Assembly: GCF_028640845.1 (NCBI RefSeq) | Contig: NC_080540.1 | Span: forward strand, 139,089,420 to 139,153,419 | Direction of reading: 5' to 3' | DNA: 64,000 nt | Source of the DNA: Ahaetulla prasina | Taxonomy: Eukaryota; Chordata; Lepidosauria; Squamata; Colubridae | Shown here: piece by piece, positions 10,598 to 22,021 of the stretch | Layout: the number at the start of each line of letters is the position of its first letter | How positions within the stretch are numbered: position 1 is the stretch's first letter | Position numbers and translations under genes: made by a program | The notes under the pieces: generated by a model | The model's input: only the letters and a program-made list of their open reading frames with translations | What the model was told of the DNA's origin: nothing | The model's database searches: none

Positions 10598-11140
10598 CAG
10601 CAGTCACCCACTGGTGGTTCGTGGACCACTGGTGGTCCGCGAGAATATTTTGGTGGTCCACAGAAAAATCTTTGCATTTTTTTAATATTGCACTAAATCA
10701 GGGATCCTCAAACTATGCCCCCTGGGCCAGATATGGCCCACTGAAGCAATTAATCATGCTCGTTGATGGGATGAGGTCCTTCAGGCGCTTAGCTTGGCCA
10801 CCTGTTTGGTAGCTCCAGCCCTTCCCTCTCCTCCCTGGGAGTCTAGATGCTTCAGAGAGTGGCGCATGAAACTTCGGCCGGGCTCCTTGAGAGATGGAGT
10901 TTGCAGGGGGCTGATCTAGCGCCAGGCTGGCTACAAGACATTCATTCTCGGCCGTATTTGAGATTCTTAGCTGCAGTGGAGAGCAAAGTTAGCGTTGACC
11001 CCAGGCACTTCTCTCCACTAACAGCCTGCCAAGCTAAGTGCCTGTAGGACCCTATCCCGTCACTAATTCATATTAGTGATCCGTGGGATTTAAAATTACG
11101 AATTAGTGGGCCCTGAGGTCCTAAAGGTTGGTGACCCCTG
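10598..11140. mobile_element. hAT-like element with a possible nested element
   Basis: Ends cagcagtcacccactggt and ggttggtgacccctg are imperfectly inverted. The 8-bp duplication atctaaag is exact (10590-10597 and 11141-11148). Inside, cagggatcctcaaactatgc at about 10697 is the start of another hAT family (H3, compare 30236), suggesting nesting; the inner right end is unclear. Confidence 0.8.
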
Positions 11141-11299
11141 ATCTAAAGGGCACCTAAATATGAGCAAGCTTCACAGTTTTGTTAGAGAGTTTACAGCTGA
11201 CATGGATGTGCAGAATATCTGGAAGAATCATAAATTCTAACAGCCTCACCTTGGATTTCATTCTTAAAGGTTTGGACCGAGGTTAAGAATTAAACCTGT

Positions 11300-11818
11300 T
11301 GTTGTGTCTGCGCCCCCCGAGCCGGGCCTGCTGCCAGAAAGTGACTTGGACAGTGAGGGGGAAGGGTCGTCAGGACTTACCTCGGGAGCACCTGCTTGCC
11401 TGGCTCAGCTCCAGGAGCCAGAAACAGGCCAGGTGGAAGAGATAACGAGGCCTCCATCCCCTGACTCTTCCCCCCCCAGGCCACACCTGCAGACCCAGCT
11501 GACGGCAATCAGGCTTGGTTGGACCCTAGGTTTCATAGGCAGGAGAGGAGGGAACAACAGAAGCAAGGGTAGGACAGGCCTAGGAAGTGCTGAGTCATGG
11601 AGCCACACCCCACAGGATATAAAAGGCAGCCAGAGCTGCTGTGTCTCTTTGCAACAGGCAAATCCACTGATTAAGAGCTGAAGTTTGTTTCTAGGTGACT
11701 CACCAGCGTCGTGGAAGATAACGGAGGCTCTTGGCAGATGCTGGCTATTCTACTGCCAGAGCTGATAGTGATGGCTAATTAAGCCATCGTTCGGACGGAG
11801 GCGAGGGAGGACAGAACA
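11300..11818 (+). mobile_element. Solo LTR, family LTR-A
   Basis: It starts tgttgtgtctg and ends ggacagaaca. A perfect 5-bp duplication, cctgt, flanks it (11295-11299 and 11819-11823). A TATA box (tataaaag) lies at 11618-11625. The copy at 26870-27444 aligns over much of its length. No internal retroelement genes adjoin it. An open frame in its first third encodes an acidic Ser/Glu/Pro-rich peptide. Whether the parent was a Ty3-type element or an endogenous retrovirus cannot be told from the LTR. Confidence 0.82.
11618..11625 (+). promoter_or_regulatory. TATA box of LTR-A
   Basis: tataaaag follows ccccacagga. The same block (gagtcatggagccacacccc then the TATA box) is kept in the copy at 27209-27216, supporting a promoter role in the parental element. 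Confidence 0.6.
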
Positions 11819-11823
11819 CCTGT

Positions 11824-12278
11824 TTTCTCCTACTTGCTTCATCAGCGTGGGATTGCTAATGCCAATTTATTACAAAGCTTCCCATCCCTGCCCATTTTAG
11901 GACAATGGTTGTAATTTAGAAAGGGCTGATCCCAGCACCATCCATTTGCAAAATTGCTCTTGGCTGCTAGGCATATCATACTTACAGCGAGTCCTGTGGT
12001 AGAACTCTGGACAATAGGTTGACCATTCATATACTGTATACTTCCCCAGGTAAAGTTTTACTGAATTCTATAGTATTTACTCATGTAGGGAGGCAAATAT
12101 ACACGTCCCAGGATAATGCTAAAGATCCAATCTGGGTTGGTTGCTGAGATTGGAGGTTTTGTTTTCCAAGCTTTCAGATTTGTGCTAGAGCCCATCTTCA
12201 GGGAACTTCTCTCTAGCAGATTGTGTGCTTTGGGTTATTCTATGTGGGGTATTTATATGATGCCTATTGCATGTGACT
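11824..12278. other. Unassigned sequence
   Basis: No gene or repeat was recognised. Confidence 0.35.
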
Positions 12279-12286
12279 TTTTAGAA

Positions 12287-12421
12287 CAGGGGTCTCCAAC
12301 CTTGGTCCCTTTAAGACTTGTGGATTTCAACTCCCAGAGTTCCTCAGCCAGCTTTGCTGGCTGAGGGACTCTGGGAGTTGAAGTCCACAAGTCTTAAAGG
12401 GACCAAGGCTGGAGACCCCCG
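12287..12421. mobile_element. Foldback hAT element, family H2
   Basis: The ends are caggggtctccaaccttgg and ccaaggctggagacccccg, with long palindromic arms meeting at agccagctttgctggct. The 8-bp duplication ttttagaa is exact (12279-12286 and 12422-12429). The length is 135 bp. Confidence 0.93.
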
Positions 12422-12631
12422 TTTTAGAAATTGATTTGGGTGTTGAGGGCTGGCTATTAAGTTGTTGGCTGTCATTTGCTTGTGCTGCCAAGCCCTCGCC
12501 TCCTAAATACTCAATAAAAGTAGCACTCCTGTTTGACTGTTGGGGGACCTGTTTCCCAGGCTTTAACCACTTCCCTGGCTGTTTTTGCACCTGCTCATCC
12601 AACAATCTTTGTAGATGCATTTTATTTATTT

Positions 12632-13467
12632 ATTTATTTATTATTTAGACTTTTATACCGCCCTTCTCCCGAAGGACTCAGGGCGGTGTACAGCCAAATT
12701 AAAAATATACAATCTACAATATTAAAACAACAAATTAAAATAACATATTATATAACGGCCGAAAAATTTAAAAGTTTAAATGTAAAACCGTCCAATTGAC
12801 CCCAATAAAACACAGTACCCCAATTTAAAATTATTAAAATTCAGATTTCAGAATTTAAAAATTAAAAGTTAAAAATTAAGCCAGTCCCGCTTGGATGAAC
12901 AAATACGTTTTCAATTCACAGCGAATGGTCTGAAGGTCAGGTAGTTGACGCAAACCAGGGGGAAGTTCGTTCCAGAGGGTAGGTGCTCCTACAGAGAAGG
13001 CCCTTCCCCTGGGGGCCGCCAGCCGACATTGCTTGGCGGACGGCACCCTGAGAAGACCCTCTCTGTGTGAGCGTACGGGTCGGTGGGAGGCATAGGGTAA
13101 CAACAGGCGGTCCCGTAAGTACCCGGGCCCTAAGCCATGGAGCGCTTTAAAGGTGGTAACCAACATCTTGAAGCGCACCCGAAAGACCGCAGGTAGCCAG
13201 TGCAAACTGCGCAGGAGTGGTGTTACCCGGGAGCAGCGTGTGGCTCCCTCGATCACCCGTGCAGCTGCATTCTGGACTAACTGAAGCCTCCGAGTGCACT
13301 TCAGGGATAGCCCCATGTAGAGAGCATTACAATAATCCAGACGGGAAGTGACTAAAGCGTGAGTGACCGTGCATAAGGCATCCCGGTCAAGAAAGGGGCG
13401 CAACTGGCGAACCAGGCGAACCTGGTAAAAAGCTCTCCTGGAGACGGCCGCCAAATGATCTTCAAAC
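12632..13467 (-). mobile_element. L2-like LINE, 3' half (reverse transcriptase C-terminus and tail)
   Basis: Minus-strand open frame to 12876 contains SRLDYCNALYMGL, LQLVQNAAARV, LHWLPAVFRVRFK and PTLWNELPPGLRQL, the conserved region that follows the catalytic domain in L2/CR1-group LINEs. The 3' UTR ends with the motif gggcggtataaaagtc and an (ataa)n tail at 12620-12650. This half continues the frame of 14098-14925. It is separated from it by a same-family insertion with a 7-bp duplication, ttcaaac (13461-13467 and 14098-14104). Confidence 0.88.
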
Positions 13468-14005
13468 TCGTGGCTCCCATATAACACCGATCCTGCGCAG
13501 GCTGCACTGGCTACCTGTGGTTTTCCGAGTGCACTTCAAGGTGTTGGTTACCACCTTTAAAGCGCTCCATGGCATAGGACCGGGATATCTTCGGGACCGC
13601 CTTCTGTTACCACATGCCTCCCACCGACCGGTACGCTCTCATAGAGAGGGCCTCCTCAGGGTGCCGTCAGCCAGACAGTGCAGGCTGGCGACCCCCAGGG
13701 GGAGAGCCTTCTCTGTGGGGGCACCTACCCTCTGGAATGAGCTTCCCCCAGGACTTCGACAACTTCCAGACCTCCGGACCTTTCGCATGAGCTTAAAACA
13801 TATCTATTCTTTCGAGCAGGACTGGCTTAATAGGGTTTTAAATATGGATTTTATTGGGGTTTATTTTATATTTTGTATTGTATTTTAAATTTAGGCTATT
13901 GGAATAAGTTTTTTAAATATTGTTTTTACTGAAATGTATCGTTTTTATTTTATCTGCCTGTTCACCGCCCTGAGTCCTCCGGGAGAAGGGCGGTATACAA
14001 ATTAA

Positions 14006-14097
<92 letters not shown>
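13468..14097 (+). mobile_element. L2-like LINE 3' end, inserted head-on in its own family
   Basis: A plus-strand copy begins inside the coding region (LHWLP-like segment) and runs on through KALHGIGPGYLRDRLLLP to PTLWNELPPGLRQL. Its 3' UTR has caccgccctgagtcctccgg and gggcggtatacaaatt, followed by an (ATT)n tail of about 90 bp. It is 5' truncated, as usual for LINE insertions. The 7-bp duplication ttcaaac marks the insertion into the minus-strand copy. Confidence 0.88.

Positions 14098-14099
<2 letters not shown>
14006..14099 (+). repeat. (ATT)n microsatellite, LINE tail
   Basis: About 30 ATT units with one interruption (aatt near 14069). It directly follows the 3' end of the inserted L2-like LINE and is therefore its tail or an expansion of it. 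Confidence 0.9.
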
Positions 14100-14101
<2 letters not shown>

Positions 14102-14925
14102 AACGACAGCCGTCCATCCAGGAGAACGCCCAAGTTGCGCACCCTTTCTGATGGGGCCAGTGACTCGCCCCCAACAGTCAGCTGCGGTTGCAGCTGACTG
14201 TACCGGCGTGCCGGCATCCACAGCCACTCCGTCTTGGATGGATTGAGCCTGAGTATGTTTCTCCCCATCCAGACCCATACGGCTTCCAGGCACCGGGACA
14301 GCACTTCAACAGCTTCATTGGGGTGGCCCGGGGTGGAAAAGTACAGCTGAGTGTCATCAGCGTACAGCTGGTAATTCACCCCAAAGCCACTGATGACCTC
14401 GCCCAACGGCTTCATATAGATGTTGAACAGGAGAGGCGAGAGAATCGACCCCTGAGGCACCCCACAAGTGAGGGGCCTCGAGGACGACCTCTGCCCTCCT
14501 GTCAACACCGTCTGCGACCGGTCAGAGAGATAGGAGGAGAACCACCGATAAACGGTGCCTCCCACTCACAAACTCTCCAACCGGTGCAGCAGGATACCAT
14601 GGTCGATGGTATCGAAAGCCGCTGAGAGATCTAACAGGACCAGGGCAGAGGAAAAACCCCTATCCCTGGCCCTCCAGAGGTCATCCACCAACGTGACCAA
14701 AGCTGTCTCAGTGCTATATCCGGACTGGAAGCCGGACTGGAACGGGTCCAGATAGACAGCTTCATCCAGGTACCGGGGAAGCTGCCATGCCACCACACTC
14801 TCTACAACCTTCGCCAGAAAGCGAAGATTGGAGGCTGGATGATAATTACCCAAAACAGCTGGGTCCAGGGAAGGCTTCTTGAGGAGGGGTCTCACCACTG
14901 CCTCTTTCAATTTACTCAGTCACAC
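14098..14925 (-). mobile_element. L2-like LINE, reverse transcriptase core
   Basis: On the minus strand the frame from 14910 to 14101 contains LLDLSAAFDTIDH, GVPQGSILSPLLFNIYM and the catalytic QLYADDTQLYF, followed by GVLLDGRLSFE. One in-frame TGA at 14568-14566 breaks it after LLHRLESL; the frame is otherwise open and resumes on the other side of the insertion at 13467. The copy is 5' truncated near 14925, so endonuclease and ORF1 are missing. It is inactive as it stands. Confidence 0.9.
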
Positions 14926-15676
14926 ATAGAAATACATATAAATTAATTAGGCAGACTATGAAAGAATGAGAGTTCTATCCAATTTGAACAATTCTTTGGT
15001 GGATCAGATAAAGCCCATGTTATTTCCTGCAACACAGAACTGGTAACCAGATGTTTGCAGCTGATGTTTGACGGTTGAAATTACCCTTCATTCATTGTTG
15101 GATTTCCTTCCATCAGGATGTGCAAGTGTATTAACGGAAGTGCTCTGCCTTCAACAGTAACCAACCCAATGAATGTTTTAAATTAGAATACATTGTTTAC
15201 GGCTATGAATGGTTTCACAGCAAGCGATTCCAATCTGGATACTGCAAAACTTCATCTATTCGAACGAGGTAGGAAAACATTCGATAGATACGGTTAATGC
15301 TGACAGTACCTTTGAATAATAGGCATTTCTCCCCAGATATCTGCTTTTTTGCTTGCAGCATTTTTTCTCACTCTACAGTTTGATTACACATATATTTAAA
15401 GGCAATGTCTGGTTTGCAAATTCCAAGTGAATTCTAAAAAAGAAATATGTTTTCTCTAATAAAAAAAGGTTAGCTGGTCCCCTTTCCCCCTACTCCTTTG
15501 TCTCTTATAATGCGTAGGGCCAGGTTTGCTGTCCTTCACACATGAGAACTAACCTTATCGTTGCTTGCTTATGTGCCATCTAGTCATTTTCAGTTCCTAA
15601 AAACCACATAGATTTGCTTTGTGAAGAGCTGTGTCTAATCTGTTCTTCCAGGTCTTCCAACAATACATTCTTTGCC
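14926..15676. other. Unassigned sequence
   Basis: No gene or repeat was recognised. Confidence 0.35.
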
Positions 15677-15684
15677 ACTGTAAC

Positions 15685-15884
15685 CAGTAGTGGGTTCTAC
15701 TTACCTTTGCTACCGGTTTGGAACTGTGAGTGCACATGTGCATGTGCTTGCTTTGCTCGTGCATAGTGCTTCTGCACATGCGCAGGGCGTCCGTGATGAT
15801 GTCCAGGCAGGTGGGCAAAGCCTTCCCCCATCCACCACTACCGGTTCACCCAAACCCAGGCGAACCGGTAGAAATCCACCACTG
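15685..15884 (+). mobile_element. Nonautonomous hAT element, family H1 (short CpG type)
   Basis: Ends cagtagtgggttctactt and agaaatccaccactg. The 8-bp duplication actgtaac is exact (15677-15684 and 15885-15892). Interior: ctaccggtttgg near the left, a stretch rich in tgcacatgcgca, and gcgaaccggtag near the right. It shares ends with the longer H1 type but has a different core. Confidence 0.92.
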
Positions 15885-15892
15885 ACTGTAAC

Positions 15893-16433
15893 TAAATCCA
15901 TTCTCCCTGCTGCTGGTTGACCTCTTCTTCTCTTTCTTTCCATCCTTCCCAGCATTAGAGCTTTCTCTGGAGAACTGAGTCTTCACATGTGTCCAAAGTC
16001 AGATAATTTGAGCATGGTCATTTCTGCCTTTAGGTGAGCACTCTGAGTTGACTTGTTTGATGATCCACTGGCTTAGTGTTTTGGTTGTGCATAGTATTAG
16101 AAATCTTTTCCGACACCAAAGTTCAACAGTTTTCCAATCCTCCTCCTTCAAACCACGTGGATGTTGCCATATCAGGTCATCCCAATCCATTCTGAATATT
16201 CCTAAATCAGTAGCGGGTAACTTTTGGTCCTCCAGATGTTGCTTAATTACCCCTGCTAGCATTCCCAACCAGTGTCACCCTATGGTTCCCAATGTTTTAT
16301 ATCAATTTGTTCTTTGATTCAAAGAGACTTATTGTCTATCTGGTATCATGTATTTGTGTGAATGTAAGAGTGTATAGATACAAAAGTATGGCTAAATAAG
16401 AAACATTCAAGGCAGATCTTAGAGGCAGAAGGG
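15893..16433. other. Unassigned sequence
   Basis: No gene or repeat was recognised; overlapping ORFs of 89 codons on both strands have no domain. Confidence 0.35.
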
Positions 16434-16442
16434 TTTATTCTA

Positions 16443-17125
16443 TTTTTTTTAAAAAAAGTTTTTATTCAACGTTTACATCTTTAAATCATAATTACATTTT
16501 TACAGCTTTCCAATACCCGCATTTTTAGTAATATCCACTATCTTTCAGCCGATTATATACATTATATACATATGCATTTTGTTTGTTATATACTTATTTA
16601 TATAATCAATATATACATACCTACTACGCATTAAATATAACATTTCATTATAATATCTTCTCTTTTACTATACACTATCCATTAATTTTCGATTCCTTTT
16701 GCAGCCAATCATACCATCTGTTCCATATATCATAATAAATTGTTTCCTCTCTGTCCTTAAGTTCCATCGTTAATTTATCTGCTTCTGCACACTCCAGCAC
16801 CTTTTTTATAATCATCTTTTGTTTGTTGGAGTATATTGTTGCTTCCAGTGTTGGGCAAATGAAATTCTAGCGGCTGTAATTATGTGGAGTATGAGGTATT
16901 GAATTTCTTTAGTCATTTTTTGTTTTATAATCCCTAACAAAAATAATTTTGGTTTCATATCTATTTTTTCCTCAGTCATTTCCTCCAACCATTTTTTAAT
17001 TTTAAGCCAATAATCTCTTGCTTTGGGACATGTTCACCAAATGTGGTATTATGTTCCTGGTGCATGGTTGCATTTCCAACAGCGCGGTGAATTGTTTGCA
17101 GACATCTTAGCCAATCTCAGAAAGA
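16443..17125 (-). mobile_element. L1 LINE 3' end
   Basis: Read on the minus strand, about 17090-16900 encodes CWKCNHAPGT, then HIWWTCPKARDYWLK (allowing one stop and reading past small lesions), the zinc-knuckle-like C-terminus of L1 ORF2. A 3' UTR and a poly(A)-like end (poly-T at 16443-16450 on the plus strand) follow. An exact 9-bp duplication, tttattcta, flanks it (16434-16442 and 17126-17134). Strongly 5' truncated and decayed. Confidence 0.72.
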
Positions 17126-17134
17126 TTTATTCTA

Positions 17135-18000
17135 GAAGTTTTCAGTTTACACAGTCAGTGGAAGAATGCCAGAATGGAGATCTTCAAGAAGGCTCACAAG
17201 GAATTTCTCTTTTAAAAAATGGCTGCCATGTGAACTACACATGGAGGCACATGTGCATGTACATTTGAGTGAATGCGCAGAGTTGAACAATAAAAATTGT
17301 AAATCTGCATTTGCTCAATCTCTGAATCAGTAATGACAAGTAGCACTGGAGTTGATGCAGAGACCTTCTTTGTAACCATCTGTGAGAGGCTAGTTATGTG
17401 GGATCCTGGGAACTATTGTTCAGCTGCAACTTTCCCACTCTTCTCTTAAGCCAATGTTTCTTAAAGTTTGGTCCTAGGACCCTGGGGCTTCCCCAAGTCC
17501 CTCTCAGGGGTCTGCAAAATCAAAATGGTTTGCCAGCCAACATTGAAAAATAATACAATATTAAATCCCATCAAACAATTATGAGATGCGGCAGTGGCAG
17601 CAAATGCATCAATTTTAATTTTTAACGTGGTAAATATTGATAAATGTAATCCATACAAACAAAAAATCATTTGCAGTCCTCCATAATTTTTAAAAGTGAG
17701 AAAAGTTCCTGAAGAGAAAATAAAGTTTAAGAAACACCGTCTTACATGTTTATCCTAAATCGGGAGGCCACTATTTTTGTGTGTTATCTTAGGAAAAACT
17801 AAAAATCGTGTTTAATCTTGTTTTTGTAATTCCTTGTCTCCTTTGACCTTTGAAGGATTCTTATATTTAGGTGTTCACAAAATTCTTAAGAATCTAAAAA
17901 CATATTTCATTGGAAATCTCCCTAATCTAAAACTGATGCTGGTTTTTAGTACTGGATAAATTCCTGCCTTTCACTGGTCACAAAGCTGGGATTCAAGGGC
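17135..18000. other. Unassigned sequence
   Basis: No gene or repeat was recognised. Confidence 0.35.
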
Positions 18001-18008
18001 CTAAGAAG

Positions 18009-18270
18009 CAGAAGTGGGTTTCAGCAGGTTCTGACCAGTTCTGGAGAACCAGTAGCGGAAATTTTGAATAGTTCAAAACGGAAATTTTGAATAGTTCAGA
18101 GAACCGTTAGTAAAAATTCTGACCGCCTCCCAATTCCCAGCTGATTGGGAGGAAATGGGGATTTTAGAGTATCCTTCCCCTGGAGTGGGGTGGGAATGGA
18201 GCAAGCCATGCCACACCCACCAAGCCACACCCACAGAACCGGTAGTAAAAAAATTTGAAACCCACCACTG
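18009..18270 (-). mobile_element. Nonautonomous hAT element, family H1
   Basis: Ends cagaagtgggtttcagc and gaaacccaccactg; duplication ctaagaag / ctaggaag (7 of 8). A short internal duplication (ggaaattttgaatagttca, two copies near 18057-18100) is specific to this copy. Confidence 0.88.
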
Positions 18271-18278
18271 CTAGGAAG

Positions 18279-18769
18279 CTTAGGTATTAAAATCAGATCC
18301 TTTATTGTATCTAAAACATTTCCCAGAGATGAAATTTAGAAAGCTATATCTGAGACTTAGAACCCAAGAAGCCACTAGGTGTCAGTGTGTGTCAATAGAT
18401 ACGAAAGAACCACAGATTCATCCCGTATGAGCGTACCAGTACACTGATATCTGGTGTTAATGTATCTGGGAGAATCCATTGGTCTCCTCTAATTGTGAAA
18501 AAAGATTGAAATTACCTTTCTTCTTTATGGGTGATAAAACATCATACTAATCTTCAACAGTTTCTTAATTAGAGACATTGATCACCAAAGCAGTGAGTCA
18601 GTGACTGGGATTGCATATTGTTTTAAGTCACATTTGCTTAACTATGGTTTATTAACTAGGTCACAACTGTTTACAGCTGTGTAACCAACTAAGCTATGAA
18701 CTGTGTTTTATAAAGTATGACGGCAAACTTTAAGCAGCATGTTTTGCTACAACCAACAAATGACAGCGC
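18279..18769. other. Unassigned sequence
   Basis: No gene or repeat was recognised. Confidence 0.35.
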
Positions 18770-18777
18770 ATAGGAAT

Positions 18778-19094
18778 CAGTGGTGGGTTTCCAATATTCT
18801 TACCACTGGTTCGCCATGCGCATGTTTGCTTCATGCACACTTTCTGTGTATGTGCCCGGCCTTCTGCACATGCGCTTTGCTCATGTGTGCCTTCCGTGCA
18901 TGTTTCCGGCCTCGAAAACATGCCTAAATAGGATGGCATAGAGCAGGGGCGGGAGCAGGGTGGGGGCAGAGTGGGAGCGGGGTGGGAGCTGGGTGGGAGC
19001 GGGGTGGGAGCGGGGTGGGAGCGGGGTGGGCCCACCCACAATCTCCGCTACCGGTTCGCCTGAACTGGTACGAACCGGCTGAATACCACTTCTG
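18778..19094 (+). mobile_element. Nonautonomous hAT element, family H1, with an internal minisatellite
   Basis: Ends cagtggtgggtttcc and gaataccacttctg; duplication ataggaat / atgggaat (7 of 8). The interior is CpG-rich (tgcgcatgtttgc) and carries an 11-bp tandem repeat at 18971-19030. gctaccggttcgcctgaac lies near the right end. Confidence 0.88.
18971..19030 (+). repeat. 11-bp minisatellite (gtgggagcggg)n
   Basis: Five to six consecutive units of gtgggagcggg with one substitution lie inside an H1 hAT element. The HPAPT-like repeats in minus-strand ORFs here are translations of this array, not protein genes. Confidence 0.9.
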
Positions 19095-19288
19095 ATGGGA
19101 ATGCTGGACTGAACCATATGAAACTCACGTGAAAGTCCTATGTGGAATTCTTGTTGTAGGAACCACATCAGACAGTATGTAGCACATTAATCATTCCCTA
19201 AAATACAAACTCACTTTTCATTTTGCAGAGCTGTGTGATGTTGAGATTAGTTGATCACTCCCTGGCATGCACTTAACACGTTCTAGGC

Positions 19289-19547
19289 CAAACTCAATTT
19301 CATTGTGGGCCGCATCAGGGTTGTGTTTGACCTTGGGGTATGTGTGTGTGTGGATGGTGTGTGTGTTGCCAGCTCAATGTCACTCATGTCGGGGGTGCCT
19401 GTGGTGACCCAAGTGCTCTGTTAGGTGAAAACGGGCTCCAAGTTTTCGGAGCTCGGGAGGACTGCTGTTTCCAGGATGGCCCCACGGGTCAGATCTAAGC
19501 ACCCCATGGGCCGATCCGGCCCGCAGGCCTTGAGTTTGACACCCATG
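19289..19547. mobile_element. hAT-like element, family H4
   Basis: The right end ccttgagtttgacacccatg fits the family end; the left end has lost its first bases (caaactcaatttcattgtgg). The putative duplication ttctaggc / gcctaggc matches 6 of 8. The interior has ccgatccggcccgcagg. Related copies are at 23996, 25983 and 34331. Confidence 0.7.
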
Positions 19548-19555
19548 GCCTAGGC

Positions 19556-20358
19556 CATTGGAACAGGCACGACTCTCTCATCTTAAATAGGGTAACTGTT
19601 TTAGCACAAGTCCCAAAAATGTGGTGAATAACTCACTGTCTCACAGCCAGTTATGTCTTGGTGTGTTGTATTGTGTTATGAAACAATTGTGCTGTTGTGC
19701 GGCTCCGTGGAGACAGAAATGGGAGAGAGGAGCAAGAGCTTTAAGGACAATCTCCTGATGTATTATACATTCAGGGCATGAAAGCATGACTCTGTCAGAG
19801 AACATGGCCAACTCTGTGATGGGATCACTGAACATGAGCAGATTATTTACAAACACATAACTCTCTCACAAAATTTGGACTGGGAAATGAAAGTCTTTGG
19901 TTTCTAGTCACACTTTTGGTTGGAATTAATTGCTCCTCTGTTCCCCTGGATTTGCAATCTCTCTCTTAAGCCTTAAAACAATACTTTTCTGGTAAGTTTG
20001 ACCAAACAAGCCATCCGTGTTGACTTCATTATGTTTGACAGAGTAAAGAACCTTTTCCAGCTTCTTTCTCTGGAAGGCCTTGAAGGCCATTTTTCAATTT
20101 TTATAGGAACCAAATTAAAGTGGACAATGCTGCTGAAAAGACACTTACCAAAAGAAGCACAATCTTTCCCCAGAGTTGTGCTTCGAAGTAAAGAAAGAGC
20201 ATCAGTTGAGAAGCTGCTCCTCAGTAAACCTACTCAGATAAATATAAGGGGATTTCGATGTGAAAGTATGTATGGTACTATTTTAAAAGCTGGCCATGGT
20301 TCCCATGATATGAAGAGAGAGTAGGAGAACTGAGCCAATCAGCTGCTGTGAAACTAGA
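19556..20358. other. Unassigned sequence
   Basis: No repeat was recognised. A plus-strand ORF (19998-20324, 108 codons) and a donor-like site on the minus strand near 20145 were considered and not called. Confidence 0.3.
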
Positions 20359-20449
20359 TTCCTTCCTTCCTTCCTTCCTTCCTTCCTTCCTTCCTTCCTT
20401 CCTCCCTCCCTCCCTCCCTCCCTCCCTCCCTCCCTCCCTCCCTCCCTCC
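20359..20449 (+). repeat. Compound (TTCC)n(CTCC)n microsatellite
   Basis: About 11 ttcc units change to about 12 ctcc units: a pure polypyrimidine strand of about 90 bases. The EGGR/KEGR repeat seen in a minus-strand ORF here is a translation of the array. Confidence 0.95.
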
Positions 20450-21019
20450 GCAGCTTGACAGCAGTCCCTGTATCCTGTTCAGAATGGGGGGTGGGGAAAT
20501 AGTAAAAAATAGCACAGGTTTTTCTCCTCATTTTTGGGTGAAATAAGGATTCATTGTTGATGCAGAATCTGGATCAGGGCAGCAATTTTCACTCCTTATT
20601 TTTGACCTCTCAAGTTGGCATAAGCGACAAATATTAAAGTAGTGTGGAGAACAAGCGGATGTATTTGCCCTACATTTGCAGTTCCCTTTACAATAAACTC
20701 CCCTTACAAATAACACAACTGTTTCTTTCAACCCTCATCCTATTTTCCTCTAGACCATACAAAACCATCAATTGAACACACTTGTTTTCTATACAAGCCT
20801 TGTTTAAATTGCTACTTTTAGCACTGTGCCATCCTATATATGCCTATGGAGTCCAACTTAAATCAGTGAGGATTATTCCTAGATAAGAGAGTATTAGAAT
20901 GCATCCTTCCCCCACCCCAAAAAAGAATTAAATTCACACAAACACTATCAAAGAGCACTGATTACATTTTTCATTTGCAACCATTTCTGAAAAGCACCAC
21001 AAATTACTTCACCACGAAT
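20450..21019. other. Unassigned sequence
   Basis: No gene or repeat was recognised. Confidence 0.35.
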
Positions 21020-21341
21020 TAGTCCTCGATGTACCACCGCAACTAAGCTCAAAATTTCAGTTGCTGAACACGACAATTCTTAAGGGAGTTTTGCACCATT
21101 TTATGATCTTTCTTGCCATGGTTGATAAGTGAATCGTTGCAGCTGCTAAGTTGGCAACATGGTTGTTACATGTGACACTGCAACTCTCAGAAATACATGC
21201 TAGTCGCCAAGTGTCCAAATTTTGATCCCACAGGGATGTTGCAATGGTTGTTAAATGTGAAAAATGTCATAAGTCATTTTTTTTCCTGTGATGTTATAAC
21301 ATCAAACGATCACTAAATGAGTGGTGGTAAGTTGAGGACTA
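21020..21341. mobile_element. Terminal-inverted-repeat element, TIR family T1 (old)
   Basis: Ends tagtcctcgatgtacc and ggtaagttgaggacta are inverted. The body has tggttgttacatgtgacac, gttgcaatggttgttaaatg and gaaaaatgtcataagtca. Similar, more diverged copies occur at 42765 and 44000. The duplication is not certain. No coding capacity. Confidence 0.65.
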
Positions 21342-21784
21342 CCTTTAATATATCCACCAAATATCAATGGGAAAACTCTACTGGTGACTATGTCACACGC
21401 TGCATCCATCAAAACTTTATCAAAAGTAGCCGAAGGCATTCACAAATCACGCTGCTCTCTTCTGTTTGAGCAAGCAAAAAACTTCGTAGCTTTGGGAAAA
21501 CCCAGCTCTAAATTTTAGGTAGCCAGCAAATTGGCTATGGTTGTTCAGGTGCCATCATTGGAGGAAAACAAAACACGTCTCCAATGTCAGGTGGAAGACA
21601 AAACCTCCATGGATAAAATGAGCATGTCCATAAGACACCCCCACACCTCCCCTAAAGGAGCAGAATTTGGGAGGAACAGGATAAAAGTCTTCAAAGTCAT
21701 TTCATTGATTTTGAAGATCAGAAATTTTCACTGAAGGGTTTTGCTCTGGGGATCATTCAGGGGATGTCAGGTTATTAGGGTTTT

Positions 21785-22021
21785 CTTCTCCCAACCTTAC
21801 CTCACATCTGGGCATGTCTGGCACCGGCTCCCGCATGGAACTCCTGCTAGCTTTTCCCACCAAAATGATACCTATTTATCTACTTGCATGTTTACTTGCT
21901 TTCAAACTATTAGGTGGGCAGGAGCTGGGGGCAAATGACAGGAGCTCACTCTGCCATGGGCTCAAACTATTTGAGTACTGACAAATCCAGTGTCTTTAAG
22001 ACACTGAGCCACTGCAGCCCC
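21785..22021 (-). repeat. Sauria-type SINE, partial and diverged
   Basis: Aligns with the SINE at 6928: gatacctatttatctacttg, ggcaggagctgggggcaaat and the tRNA-like head reading on the minus strand as ggctgcagtggctcagtgtc. The 3' part is missing or unrecognisable. Confidence 0.6.

Noticed and set aside
12876..13487. 203-codon minus-strand ORF as a host gene
   Set aside because: It is the C-terminal part of an L2-like LINE; the same peptide occurs in the inserted copy at 13517-13888.
18730..19168. Pro/His-rich repeat ORFs (HPAPT-type)
   Set aside because: They translate the 11-bp minisatellite inside a hAT element.
20145..20226. Possible minus-strand exon with a GTAAGTG donor
   Set aside because: The open stretch is short (about 27 codons), the acceptor is poor, and the composition is not convincing.
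20283..20531. Minus-strand ORF with EGGR/KEGR repeats
   Set aside because: It is a translation of the (TTCC)n(CTCC)n microsatellite.
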